A stretch of DNA of 64,000 nt from Leifsonia sp. 71-9 (GTDB lineage: Bacteria; Actinomycetota; Actinomycetes; Actinomycetales; Microbacteriaceae), in the NCBI RefSeq assembly GCF_001898805.1, contig NZ_MKVJ01000019.1, positions 119,689 through 183,688 of the forward strand. The letters run 5' to 3'. The notes below the pieces were generated by a model, which saw only the letters and a program-made list of their open reading frames with translations, did no database searches and was not told where the DNA came from. Made by a program: the position numbers and the translations under genes. This document shows, in pieces, positions 36,408 to 44,803 of this stretch; the stretch's first letter is position 1, and every line of letters starts with the position of its first letter.

Positions 36408-37922
36408 CTATTTCTGGTACGCGAGCACGGTCATCATGCCCGACTCGCCGTGGTAGATGTTGTGGCAGTGGCTTAGCCAGAGGCCGGGGTTATCGGCGTC
36501 GAAGTCGACACGAAGAGTCTTGCCCGGAAGGACGATCGAGGTGTCTTTGCGGGGACCGCGGCCGGGGTGTTGATAGGTGTGCCCGTGCAGGTGCATCGGA
36601 TGCCACATGGTGGTGTCGTTGACGAATTCCAGTTGCACCCGCTCCCCCTCGTGAACCGCGAGGGCGTCTTGCAAGGGCCGGTCCGGATTGAACTGCCGGC
36701 CGTTGACTGCCCACTTGTACGAGTTCATGCTGCCGGACAGCTTCATTTGCACGGTGCGGTCGACGGCGCGTGACTTCAGCTGCACCGCGTCGTCCGCGAT
36801 CAGATCTTCGGCCACCCCCACCCGCGGCGAGTTCAGCTCGGGCAGCGTCTTCAGGGGCGCTGGCGCGGCGCCAGTGCCGGTACGGAGGATGGCGTATGCG
36901 GCGGCGTCCTTGCCCTCAGCGGAGGCAACGAGTGGGAAAACTCCGTCGCCGGCGGTGACGATGACGTCGTAGCGCTCCCCCATCCCGATCAGGAGACTAT
37001 CGACCTCGCTATGCCGGACGGGGTACCCGTCGGTGTGGGTGATTGTCAGGGTGTGGCCGCTGATAGCGACCCGGAATGCAGTATCGGCGCCAGCGTTGAT
37101 GAACCGGATCCGGATTTTCGATCCAGGCTTGCTTGTGAAGGTTTCCGGGTCAGCAGCGGGCCGGCCATTGATCAGATAGAGCGGGTAGTAGACGTCGCCG
37201 GTGTCACCACCGAGCAATGCCGAGTTGGTGCCCATCAGCATGTTTCCCATCCTCATGAGCATTCCGTTCATCCCCATTGCCCCCATCCCTTTGGAGAGAT
37301 CGTTCAACACTTGGTCCGGTGTGCTGGTTACTCCATCGAGCCAGTCGTCGAGGATGACGATCCATTCTTGGTCGTAGCTCAGGGGTTCTCGCGGATCGTC
37401 GATGATTAGCGCTCCATAGAGGCCCCGGTCGATTTGCACGCCGACGTGCGGGTGGAACCAGTAGGTGCCCGGGTGCTCGGCAGTAAAGCTATAGCGGAAG
37501 GCGTCTCCGGCAGCGATCGGGTTCTGGGTCAGCGGAGGCACACCGTCCATGTCGTTGCGCAGAGCAACGCCATGCCAATGCACCGAGGTGGACGCAGGTA
37601 ACCGGTTCGAGACGTTCGCCTGGATAGTGTCACCGGCACGAGCGCGGATGACGGGAGCCGGTGTTGACCCGAACGTCCACGTGTCAGCGATCCGACCCGC
37701 AAGATCGAGTTGCGAGGGCTGGGCATCCAACGCCACAGCAGTGACCCGGCCGGTCCGCCGGCGCGCCTTCTCCGCCGCCGCAACTGCAGCGGACGTTGGG
37801 GATATCAGAGCGGGTGTTGCCGGGGTGCACGCAGCAAGCGCGGCCAGGGTGGCGGCACCGATGCTCGCGCTGAGGAAGGTACGTCGGCTGAGTGGGCGTG
37901 GGGGTTGGGCAGAAAGCGGCAT
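36408..37922 (-). CDS. multicopper oxidase (CueO/CopA-like), Tat-exported
   Basis: 504 residues. A twin-arginine signal (LSRRTFLSASIGAATLAALA) leads to a lipobox-like LAAC. The four copper motifs are present: VHWHGVAL, WFHPHVGV, WHPMHLHGHTY and WLSHCHNIYHGESGMM, covering the type 1 Cys-His-Met and the trinuclear His ligands. A Met-rich insert (SKGMGAMGMNGMLMRMGNML) resembles the CueO Cu(I)-oxidation site. It should oxidise toxic Cu(I) outside the membrane. ATG 37922 has GAGG 6 bases upstream. Confidence 0.93.
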   Translation of the reverse strand: MPLSAQPPRPLSRRTFLSASIGAATLAALAACTPATPALISPTSAAVAAAEKARRRTGRVTAVALDAQPSQLDLAGRIADTWTFGSTPAPVIRARAGDTIQANVSNRLPASTSVHWHGVALRNDMDGVPPLTQNPIAAGDAFRYSFTAEHPGTYWFHPHVGVQIDRGLYGALIIDDPREPLSYDQEWIVILDDWLDGVTSTPDQVLNDLSKGMGAMGMNGMLMRMGNMLMGTNSALLGGDTGDVYYPLYLINGRPAADPETFTSKPGSKIRIRFINAGADTAFRVAISGHTLTITHTDGYPVRHSEVDSLLIGMGERYDVIVTAGDGVFPLVASAEGKDAAAYAILRTGTGAAPAPLKTLPELNSPRVGVAEDLIADDAVQLKSRAVDRTVQMKLSGSMNSYKWAVNGRQFNPDRPLQDALAVHEGERVQLEFVNDTTMWHPMHLHGHTYQHPGRGPRKDTSIVLPGKTLRVDFDADNPGLWLSHCHNIYHGESGMMTVLAYQK

Positions 37923-38047
37923 GGCAGACCTCATGAGGCAGAGCAGAGCAAAAGGAGAGGGGCCCGGTGAGGTGGCGCAGGGGGAATGTGGATCCCACCC
38001 CACCGGGGTCAATGCAGGCGTGAGTCAAAGATCGCGACCCGCGCACG

Positions 38048-38704
38048 CTAGCCGAGGGCCGCCAGCATGGCTTTCATATCGGCGATCTCCGCAGTTTGGG
38101 AGTTGACGATGTTGTCGCCGAGCTTCACGGCGGCACCGTCCTTGCCACCCGACTGTTCCTGCTTGGCCATGGTGATCGCACCTTCGTGGTGCTGGATCAT
38201 CAGGGTGAGGAATTGCTTATCAAACGCAGTTCCGGTTGCGGCCTTCAAGCTGTCCATGTCCTGCGCGGTCATCCCAGGCATCGAACCCATGCTGGAGGAA
38301 TCGGTAGGCATCGGCGTGGACATATTCATTCCGGACATGTCGTCGGGGGTCGGCGAGCTCGAGCCCATTCCGGGCATAGTGACCGGTTCACCCCAAGACT
38401 TCAACCAGGACTTCATCTGTTCGATCTCGGGCTGCTGGGCGGCTTTGATCTTCTCGGCCAGGTCCTTGACCTGAGTTGAAGCGGCACGGGATGGGGCGAG
38501 GTCGGCCATTTCAATGGCGCCTTCGTGGTGCACGATCATCATCTGCGCGAATGTGACGTCTTGCGCGTTGTGCGCCGCGGTGGGTGTCGAGGACATACCG
38601 GACATGCCGGACATGTCTCCCATGCCGGAACCGGTGCAGGCGGTGAGGAGGCCACCAGCGGCCAAGACCACGCCGGCAAGGACAAGACGAGGTGCGATTT
38701 TCAT
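38048..38704 (-). CDS. DUF305 lipoprotein, copper-associated
   Basis: 218 residues. A signal peptide ends in the lipobox LLTAC, followed by Met/Gly/Ser repeats (GSGMGDMSGMSGMSS). Two DUF305 halves each carry the motif HHEGAIEMA or HHEGAITMA, separated by a Met-rich loop. DUF305 proteins are ferritin-like helical bundles found in copper regulons; metal binding is likely but the role is not settled. It lies 125 bases upstream of the oxidase on the same strand. Confidence 0.88.
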   Translation of the reverse strand: MKIAPRLVLAGVVLAAGGLLTACTGSGMGDMSGMSGMSSTPTAAHNAQDVTFAQMMIVHHEGAIEMADLAPSRAASTQVKDLAEKIKAAQQPEIEQMKSWLKSWGEPVTMPGMGSSSPTPDDMSGMNMSTPMPTDSSSMGSMPGMTAQDMDSLKAATGTAFDKQFLTLMIQHHEGAITMAKQEQSGGKDGAAVKLGDNIVNSQTAEIADMKAMLAALG

Positions 38705-38969
38705 CAGTACTCCAAAGGATTGGTTTGGGATTTCGAGGTTGTATCCGATGAGAGAAGCAGAGCTCTCCCCAGGAGCCTTTAAATCCGCAAAACCTGGAGA
38801 ACCAGCGGGCGATCGCTAGCACGCACCGCGATCTCTTGTCGCCATTGCGCGATCAATCGAGGCGCGCCGAAGGAAAGTTTGTTCCCCAACGGGGAAGCGG
38901 GCAGGAAAAGCAGGGTGGCGCCGAGCAAGAAGAGGCAGGCGTGCATGGTGTCGTGGCTCATCGGTGCGA

Positions 38970-39858
38970 CTAGGGCGTGTTGATAAACCCGGTGTTGAGC
39001 CAGTGGAGGGTGGCGGCGAGGCAGAGGGCGGCGTGGTAGTTGCGGGCGGTCTTGTCTGATCTCATCGCGAGGCCCCGCCATTGTTTGAGCCGGTTGAAGC
39101 AGCGTTCGACGACGTTGCGTCCGCGGTAGCGTTCCCGCTGCTCGGGCCCGAAGTCGATGGGCCGGCCCGGCTTCCGGCGGCGGTGCGCGATCTGGTCGTC
39201 TCGCTCGGGGATGGTCGCCGCGATCTGGTGCTGCCGCAGCCAGGCCCGGTTTGCTTTGGAGGGGTAGCCCTTGTCCGCCAGGACGCGCTCCGGCCGCAGC
39301 CTGGGGCGCCCGGCGGTCGGCACCCGGATCTCACTCAGAGTGGCCGGGAGCATGATCGTGTCGGCGACCTGGCCGCCGGTGAGCACAAACGCCAACGCCC
39401 GGCCACGGCCGTCGCAGACCAGGTGGGACTTGGTCGTCAGGCCCCCGCGGGAGCGGCCGATCGCATGATCAGGCGGCTCCGTCCCGAACTTCGTGTAGTT
39501 CGATCGGGCCCTTTTTTGGGCGCGGCAGCGTGGCGCCGTGCTGGTGCACACGCACGATCGTGGAATCGATCGAGGCCACCCAGTCCAACTCGCCAGAGGC
39601 GTGCGCTTGTGACTGCACCTGCTCCAGGACCCTCGCCCACACACCCAACTTGGCCCACCGGTCGAACACCTTATAGACCGTGTTCCACTTCCCGAACTGC
39701 TCCGGCAGATCCCGCCACGGCGCCCCCGTTCGATACCGCCAGGCCGTCGCCTCCACGACCTGGCGCGGATCGACCGGCGGCCGGCCCGTGGCCGCGGCCT
39801 TCGGGAACAGCGGCCCGATCACCGCCCACATCTCATCCGAGATCACATCACGCGACAC
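38970..39858 (-). CDS. IS5-family transposase made by programmed frameshift
   Basis: Frame A (39858-39469, 129 residues) carries the DUF4096-type start ISDEMWAVIGPLFPKAAATG and the first catalytic Asp region (VASIDSTIVRVHQHG). Frame B (to 38970) begins around RARSNYTKFGTEPPDHAIGR and holds the second Asp (RVLADKGYPSKANRAWL) and the Glu (GRNVVERCFNRLKQWRGLA) of the DDE triad. The frames meet at CCCAAAAAAGGG (near 39510), with B in +1 relative to A, so a +1 ribosomal shift or loss of one A would join them. The TAG stop lies within the CTAG target duplication, not within the element. Confidence 0.88.
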
Positions 39859-39907
39859 AACACCCAGCCTCGCCGAACGAAGACCAAAAGTCGTTTATCA
39901 ACACACC
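38974..39907 (-). mobile_element. IS5-family insertion sequence (934 bp)
   Basis: Terminal inverted repeats GGCGTGTTGATAAAC (38974-38988) and GTTTATCAACACACC (39893-39907) differ at one position. It is flanked by 4-bp CTAG duplications (38970-38973, 39908-39911). It encodes one transposase in two overlapping frames. Size, ends and target fit the IS427-like group of IS5. Intact ends and near-identical repeats suggest recent arrival. Confidence 0.92.
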
Positions 39908-40135
39908 CTAGGGCCGTCGTGGAGGTGCGTGCCACGTCCGCCGCGACCGAGGGATGTTGGGGGGTGGGCCCCGCCAGAGAAGAGGCCATGCTCGTTAGGT
40001 CGCTATGGGCGAAGTCTGCGGTGGAAGTGGCCGTCATGGGCGTGTCGATTCCCGTATGCATGGCAGCGATTCCGGAGATGAGTGCGAGCACCATCAGTAC
40101 CCGACCCGTGCGCTGTCCCTGTCCATCTCCTCAAG

Positions 40136-40154
40136 AATACCCACCAGTGGTATC
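40136..40154. promoter_or_regulatory. CsoR-type copper operator
   Basis: ATACC-N7-GGTAT (40137-40153, with ATACCCACC on one side) about 42 bases upstream of the split gene's start at 40094. It is weaker than the dyad at 29054 but of the same form. Confidence 0.55.
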
Positions 40155-40261
40155 GCAGGGAAACCGGTGCGGGGCATTCTCAGCTCCGTACTTCAGACCC
40201 GGCCTCTGCGGCACTGCTGGTGCTCTGTCCAGCTTCGTCGACGTTGTGTCGACAGGGCTGG

Positions 40262-41587
40262 TTACATTGGGTCGTTGATGTGAAGATGGTTGCAGGTGTC
40301 GTAGAAGTCTTGAAAGTTGCGCAGGGCAGGTTCGTTTCCCGCCCTCGCTCGACAGTTATTTTGGCCAAGGCCCGAACCATACGGCATCCTCGGGTCGAGT
40401 ATGCGGATCAGCGCCAGGGAATTGCCGTCTGCGCCGGTCGCTAGGCTACCGCCGAGGCGGTAGAAGTCCACCGCGTGGCCACCGCCCCCGGCATAATGCT
40501 GCGAGTAAATCCCAGCACCTTCAATCTGGCCGGTACAGCGCCGGTTGATGTCACTGACGCCGACGGTTGCGAAGGTGTGCAAGGCGATCACCATGACCTG
40601 CAGAACTTGGGTGTCGATCCCGCAGTTCGGGACCGAGCGGCCCTCCGCGATCCATCGGATCTCCATGATGTGGTCGGGGGAAGAGCCGGAAAGTTGGCCA
40701 GCCGCGACGTACCCCATAAGCTCTTGGGCGAGGGCGCGGGCGTCAGAGGACACCGGGGCGCTGGATCCCGCAGCGCGTGCGGCGGCCGCGGCGGCGGCTT
40801 CCGCTGCCGCTCGTGCCGCAACGCCGGCCTGATACTGCTGTTCCGTCGTAGCGGTGGCGCTGGTCAGCGACGCAAGCTGGGCCTGCAGCTCGTTCTCGTG
40901 GGCGGTTTGTGTAGCCAGCGACGCAATCATGTCCTTCTGTGCCTGGACCGCTTTGGCCAACGCGGTCTTCGCGGTGACGGCAAGCGTGGCGAGAGCGTCC
41001 TTCGCGGCAACGGCCTGATCGCTGGCGGCATTTGCGTTGTTGCTGTCCTGCGCTGCCTGCGAGTACAGCCGGTTGATGGTCGACGCCAGCTTGCCCAGAC
41101 TACTCAGGCGATAGAGCAGGCCCGCTCGGTCTGAGGACTTGCTGATCAGTAGCGTGCCGGTGAGATTGGGACCGCCCGTGCGGGCGAACTTCGCCATCAC
41201 TGTCGCCGCCTGCTGGTGGGAGGTTTCGGACTTGACCTTCAGCTGGGCGGCCGCGGCCGTGAGCCTATCTGCCTTGTTTTGGCCCGCTGTGAGTGCGAGC
41301 TGGGCTGCTTCGTTGTCTCTTTCGCGGGCGACTGCGGCGTCCTCGGCCGCTTTTACTTGCGTCTTGAGATTCGAAAGCAGGGCGGTGATCGCATTGACTT
41401 GGGCCTGTTTTGCCGCCTCGCTTGAACGTGCGGCTTGAACGTCACCCCACGATGGATAAGAATCGGCCATCGCTTTGGGGGCGGTGATGCCGCCCGATGC
41501 GGTGATAAGGACTGCAATTACCAGTCCAGCCCAAAGTCTCCACGAGCCCATGCCGCGCGTGAGAGTTGAGACGTGACGTCGTTGCAT
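40262..41587 (-). CDS. secreted coiled-coil protein with M15-like C-terminal domain
   Basis: 441 residues. A signal peptide (WAGLVIAVLITASGGITAPKAMA) precedes a long coiled coil (about 45-275) that starts SYPSWGDVQAARSSEAAKQA, nearly the same as in the M23 protein at 48138. After an Ala-rich linker, a Cys-containing domain has NRRCTGQIEGAG, SQHYAGGGGHAVDF and DTCNHLHI. The H-x(6)-D and H-x-H pattern resembles zinc ligands of M15-type peptidases. It is probably a wall hydrolase with a coiled-coil regulatory arm, like the EnvC/RipA-style enzymes (inference). The domain recurs at 52029-53168. Confidence 0.7.
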   Translation of the reverse strand: MQRRHVSTLTRGMGSWRLWAGLVIAVLITASGGITAPKAMADSYPSWGDVQAARSSEAAKQAQVNAITALLSNLKTQVKAAEDAAVARERDNEAAQLALTAGQNKADRLTAAAAQLKVKSETSHQQAATVMAKFARTGGPNLTGTLLISKSSDRAGLLYRLSSLGKLASTINRLYSQAAQDSNNANAASDQAVAAKDALATLAVTAKTALAKAVQAQKDMIASLATQTAHENELQAQLASLTSATATTEQQYQAGVAARAAAEAAAAAAARAAGSSAPVSSDARALAQELMGYVAAGQLSGSSPDHIMEIRWIAEGRSVPNCGIDTQVLQVMVIALHTFATVGVSDINRRCTGQIEGAGIYSQHYAGGGGHAVDFYRLGGSLATGADGNSLALIRILDPRMPYGSGLGQNNCRARAGNEPALRNFQDFYDTCNHLHINDPM

Positions 41588-42043
41588 TCAAGGTCCGAAT
41601 CGTATGTGCGAAGAAGTAGCCTTCGGAAAGAGATGGGTCGTTGGCTCCCCGACGCTAACCTGTGACCGCTTCTCCCTCCCCCGCAACACGCCGTCACCGA
41701 ATTCGAGCAGGTTCGACGCGGGATCTTCTTTCGCAGGAGTTGGCGACGCCCCGCCAATACTGCTTGCGAGTGAACGGAGCGTCGATTCATCGTGCCGCGT
41801 TGGGGTGCTCTCGTACGACCGGGAGATCTTGCCCCGTCGGCGCGGTTTGCTGTGGACACCATCAACATTGCCCCCGGGCGGCGCGATGACGGTCCTCTGA
41901 GAGGCCCCGCCCGCAAAATGGGTGATTTGCTGCCAGCTCAATCACCGCACCACCACCACGGGATCGAGTAGGCCCGTGATGGCACCTGACCATCGACACG
42001 ACGTAACGTTGTTCTGCGGTGTCCGCGGAAGCGCACTGTGTCG
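41588..42043. other. intergenic region
   Basis: No gene supported on either strand. It lies between the distal end of the cytochrome-maturation unit and the promoter of the coiled-coil M15-like gene. Confidence 0.4.
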
Positions 42044-42211
42044 TCACATTCTCATTGAAAACATAGAGAGGAAGAGGTAGAGCGCGCTAGCGGCGACAGA
42101 GACTACGGCACCGCCGATAAGGAGGCGATGTCTACGGGCCTTCGCCGGGAGCACGGGTTCAGGTGCAGCTCCGGTTTCCCACCAGGGCCGCTCATTTTGA
42201 TCGTCTGGCAC
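42044..42211 (-). CDS. small membrane protein (55 residues)
   Basis: GTG at 42211 with AGGAG 4 bases upstream starts VPDDQNERPWWETGAAPEPV, then a basic KARRHR and one helix, LLIGGAVVSVAASALYLFL, ending MFSMRM. The positive-inside boundary and good ribosome binding site argue for a real gene. It follows the DUF3566 gene by 41 bases on the same strand and is likely the last gene of the cytochrome-maturation unit. Function unknown. Confidence 0.55.
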   Translation of the reverse strand: MPDDQNERPWWETGAAPEPVLPAKARRHRLLIGGAVVSVAASALYLFLSMFSMRM

Positions 42212-42252
42212 CTTTCTCCTTCTTGCCGAGCTGTCTAGCGGGGCCTGGGGCG

Positions 42253-42657
42253 TCAGTCCTGTCTAAATCCGATGAAGAGTCCGCCGGTCGCTTTGGAACT
42301 GAGGTTGTAAAGCAGAGCGATAAACATCCCGCCCACCATGGTGGCGAGCGCACCGGCGAGCCCTACCACGACCGACCCGACGAGCGCGGTTCCGAGGTTG
42401 ATTACTTTGGCAACGCTTGAGGCGGAGGATGCCGTGGTTTCACCCGCCGGGCCGGAGAGGAGGGAATCGATTTGTTGGAACGCGCCGATTTGGTCAAGGA
42501 TCGTCCAGAGGAGGGCGCTGGCAAGTACGGTGACTGCGGCCATGATCAGGCCGACAAGGAGGGACACCTTCGCCATCGGCCACACACCCGTGTAGACAAG
42601 GTGAAGTCGGGCGTCGTAGCGTTCGGCGCTTTCGCCGATGTTGTGTTGTCTGTTCAT
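42253..42657 (-). CDS. DUF3566 transmembrane protein
   Basis: 134 residues. A short N-terminus with RYDARLHLVYTGVWPMAKVS leads to helix 1 (LLVGLIMAAVTVLASALLW), then WTILDQIGAFQQIDSLL and an external Ser/Thr loop, then two hydrophobic segments ending LLYNLSSKATGGLFIGF. This is the DUF3566 layout normally seen beside gyrA in actinobacteria. Its presence at the end of a cytochrome c biogenesis unit is unusual. Function unknown. Confidence 0.72.
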   Translation of the reverse strand: MNRQHNIGESAERYDARLHLVYTGVWPMAKVSLLVGLIMAAVTVLASALLWTILDQIGAFQQIDSLLSGPAGETTASSASSVAKVINLGTALVGSVVVGLAGALATMVGGMFIALLYNLSSKATGGLFIGFRQD

Positions 42658-42692
42658 AGGAACTCCTTCGGGGCATTTGTCGGGCGGATTGA

Positions 42693-43508
42693 TCAGATCG
42701 GGAGCGTGACCCCACCGATGAGGGCTTGGAGGCTATAGATCCACGCGGTCCAGACTCCGGTGACCATCAGGAGGCCGATCACGATCAGGACGGTGCCGCC
42801 GGCGATGTTGATGGCTCGGATGTGTCGGCGGAGGAAGCTGATGGCGCCGGTCGCCCAACCGATTCCGAGGGCGAGGAGGACAAAGGGAATACCGAGGCCG
42901 ATTGAGTAGAAGCCGGTCAGGATGGCGCCGCGCGCGGCGGATTGGCTGGACAGGCTGAGCGAGAGGACGGCGGCGAGGGTGGGTCCCATGCAGGGTGTCC
43001 AGCCGAGCCCGAAGACGATTCCGAGCAGGGGTGCGCCGATGATGCCGGTCGAGGGGCGGATGGGCATTTTCAGGGTGCGTTGGAAGAACGAGAAGGTGCC
43101 GACAAAGGCCAGGCCCATCACGATCACTAGAAGGCCGAGCAGACGGGTGATGAGGTCTTGCCAGCGCACTAGCCAGGACCCGAAGGCGCCGAAAAGGGCA
43201 CCGTAGGCGATGAACACGATGGCGAAGCCGAGGACAAAAAGCGCGACTCCGGTGACGGTTCGACGTCGGCTGACGCGCCCCGTGGACCCGGTGACTCCGC
43301 CGACGTAGGCCAGATACCCGGGCACCAAGGGGAGCACGCATGGGGAGGCGAACGAAACCAGGCCGGCGAAGATCGCGATCGGGATGGCCAGTAGCAGTCC
43401 ACCGTTGGCGATGATGGAGGCGAATTGTGCGCCCACTAGGTCGCCGCCGATCGGCGCCAACTGGGTTGCGGGAGGAGCCTGGTCATTTCTGGCCAGCAGT
43501 GATGGCAC
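42693..43508 (-). CDS. ccdA: cytochrome c biogenesis protein CcdA
   Basis: 271 residues, six membrane helices. The two redox cysteines are in [19 protein letters not shown] and [17 protein letters not shown]. CcdA moves reducing equivalents from cytosolic thioredoxin across the membrane to thiol reductases such as the TlpA-like protein encoded upstream, keeping apocytochrome c CxxCH reduced. The GTG at 43508 overlaps the previous gene by 26 bases; a start a little further in is possible. Confidence 0.93.
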   Translation of the reverse strand: MPSLLARNDQAPPATQLAPIGGDLVGAQFASIIANGGLLLAIPIAIFAGLVSFASPCVLPLVPGYLAYVGGVTGSTGRVSRRRTVTGVALFVLGFAIVFIAYGALFGAFGSWLVRWQDLITRLLGLLVIVMGLAFVGTFSFFQRTLKMPIRPSTGIIGAPLLGIVFGLGWTPCMGPTLAAVLSLSLSSQSAARGAILTGFYSIGLGIPFVLLALGIGWATGAISFLRRHIRAINIAGGTVLIVIGLLMVTGVWTAWIYSLQALIGGVTLPI

Positions 43509-43761
43509 CGGCGAGAATGAGGGCTGCGGCCATCGGGTATCCGGCGGCGAGGTCGACCCAGCCGGGGGGCTGTGTGCCGAAGACGCCGAGGTGGGCGAGC
43601 CAATGTTGCAGGCCGACCAGGAGTCCGATCAGCATGATCAGTTGGCCAACGCGCAGGAACCGGCGTTTGCGTAGGTAGCGTGCACGCAATTGCTCCGGGG
43701 TTGGTTTGGCGTCCTCATGAGTGGAACGTCGCCGAGGGGGTTCTGCGTTCTTGCGGGCCAT
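43483..43761 (-). CDS. small two-helix membrane protein in the ccs unit
   Basis: 92 residues. A basic N-terminus ([13 protein letters not shown] ... [12 protein letters not shown]) precedes helix 1 ([20 protein letters not shown]), a short loop with GWVDL, and helix 2 ([16 protein letters not shown]). No named family is recognised. It is embedded between ccsB and ccdA with an overlap onto ccdA, implying a role in the same process. GGAAAGGC-like site before the ATG at 43761. Confidence 0.75.
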   Translation of the reverse strand: MARKNAEPPRRRSTHEDAKPTPEQLRARYLRKRRFLRVGQLIMLIGLLVGLQHWLAHLGVFGTQPPGWVDLAAGYPMAAALILAGAITAGQK

Positions 43762-43804
43762 GGTTTGCCTTTCTGCTGCTGTTGTGGTCGATCGGGTGCT
43801 TGGT

Positions 43805-44803
43805 TCAGAGGCCGCTGTAGGAGTGCAGGCCTTTGAAGAAGACGTTGACGATGCCGAAGTTGAACATGACGGCGGAGAAGCCGATGATCGCCAGCCAGGC
43901 CGAGCGGGATCCGCGCCAGCCGCGGGTGGCGCGAGCGTGGATGTAACCGGCGTAGACGACCCAGATAATGAAGGTCCACACTTCCTTGGTGTCCCACCCC
44001 CAGTAGCGCCCCCAGGCCTTTTCTGCCCAGATCGCACCAGCCATGAGCGTGAAGGTCCAGAGGATGAAACCGACGATGTTGATCCGGTACGCCAGGTTCT
44101 CCAGGGTGCCCGAGCTGGGGAGGGTTGCCAGGAACCGCAGCGGGGCCGGTCGGCCGTCGGCGATCTGCGTCTCTCTGCGTGTCTGCAGCAGTTGTACGGC
44201 GGAGAGCGCGAAGCCGATCGCGAAGAAGCCGGTAGCGATGATCGCGACCATCACGTGGATGACGAGCCAGTATGACTGCAACGCAGGCGGTAACGGTGCA
44301 ACCTCGACGTAGTAGCGCATGCTAGAGATCCCCAGGAGGATCAGCACAAGCCCGGTGACGAAGGAGCCGAGGAATCGTAGGTCGTACCTGAGCGTGACAA
44401 CGAGGAAGACGCCGACGATCAGCAGGGTGCCGGTCATCGAGAATTCATACATGTTTGCCCACGGCACGCGTCCGGCGGCGATGCCGCGGAAGATGTCGGC
44501 GCCGAGTTGAACGATGAAGGCAAGAACGGTGAGTGAGTATCCGGTGCGCAAGCTCGCCGACCCCAACCTCGAGGAGTCGGCCTGGTCCACCAATCCGCGG
44601 ATGAGGGTTGTCGTTCGTGCCGGACCGGGCGTGTTGCTGGCCTCCGCTTCTTGCGCGCGCCGGGCGACGGCACTAGGAACAGAGGCGGTCGCGTGAGCGC
44701 TGCGCCGGGCGAGGTCCAGCGCGAAAGCAATGAACGCTGCCGCGTAGAGGACCATCGAGCAGATCAGCAAGATGACGGAGATCTGTGACAAAGAGTCGGT
44801 CAC
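43805..44803 (-). CDS. ccsB: c-type cytochrome biogenesis protein CcsB (CcsA family)
   Basis: 332 residues with about eight membrane helices. The heme-handling WWD motif is WGRYWGWDTKEVWTFI, flanked by histidines (LVIHVMVAIIATGFFA, YIHARATRGW). System II heme lyase subunit: with ResB it delivers heme to apocytochromes outside the membrane. The ATG overlaps the resB stop (ATGA), so the partners are translationally coupled. Confidence 0.93.
   Translation of the reverse strand: MTDSLSQISVILLICSMVLYAAAFIAFALDLARRSAHATASVPSAVARRAQEAEASNTPGPARTTTLIRGLVDQADSSRLGSASLRTGYSLTVLAFIVQLGADIFRGIAAGRVPWANMYEFSMTGTLLIVGVFLVVTLRYDLRFLGSFVTGLVLILLGISSMRYYVEVAPLPPALQSYWLVIHVMVAIIATGFFAIGFALSAVQLLQTRRETQIADGRPAPLRFLATLPSSGTLENLAYRINIVGFILWTFTLMAGAIWAEKAWGRYWGWDTKEVWTFIIWVVYAGYIHARATRGWRGSRSAWLAIIGFSAVMFNFGIVNVFFKGLHSYSGL

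Larger units (their letters stand above)
38779..40094 (-). pseudogene. small copper-regulon membrane protein gene split by an IS element
   Basis: The first half (40094 to 39912) reads MVLALISGIAAMHTGIDTPM ... VARTSTTA. The second half (38969 to 38779) reads VAPMSHDTMHACLFLLGATL ... RPLVLQVLRI. Removing the insertion and one CTAG copy restores one frame of about 125 residues, STTALVAPMSHDTMHACLF at the join. The layout (short external His/Met-rich part, one helix, short basic tail ending LQVLRI) fits the DUF6153-type small proteins of copper clusters. A CsoR dyad lies upstream of the start. Confidence 0.75.

Noticed and set aside
41604..41900. Open frames on both strands between the coiled-coil protein and the 55-residue protein
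   Set aside because: No ribosome binding sites and no recognisable protein features.
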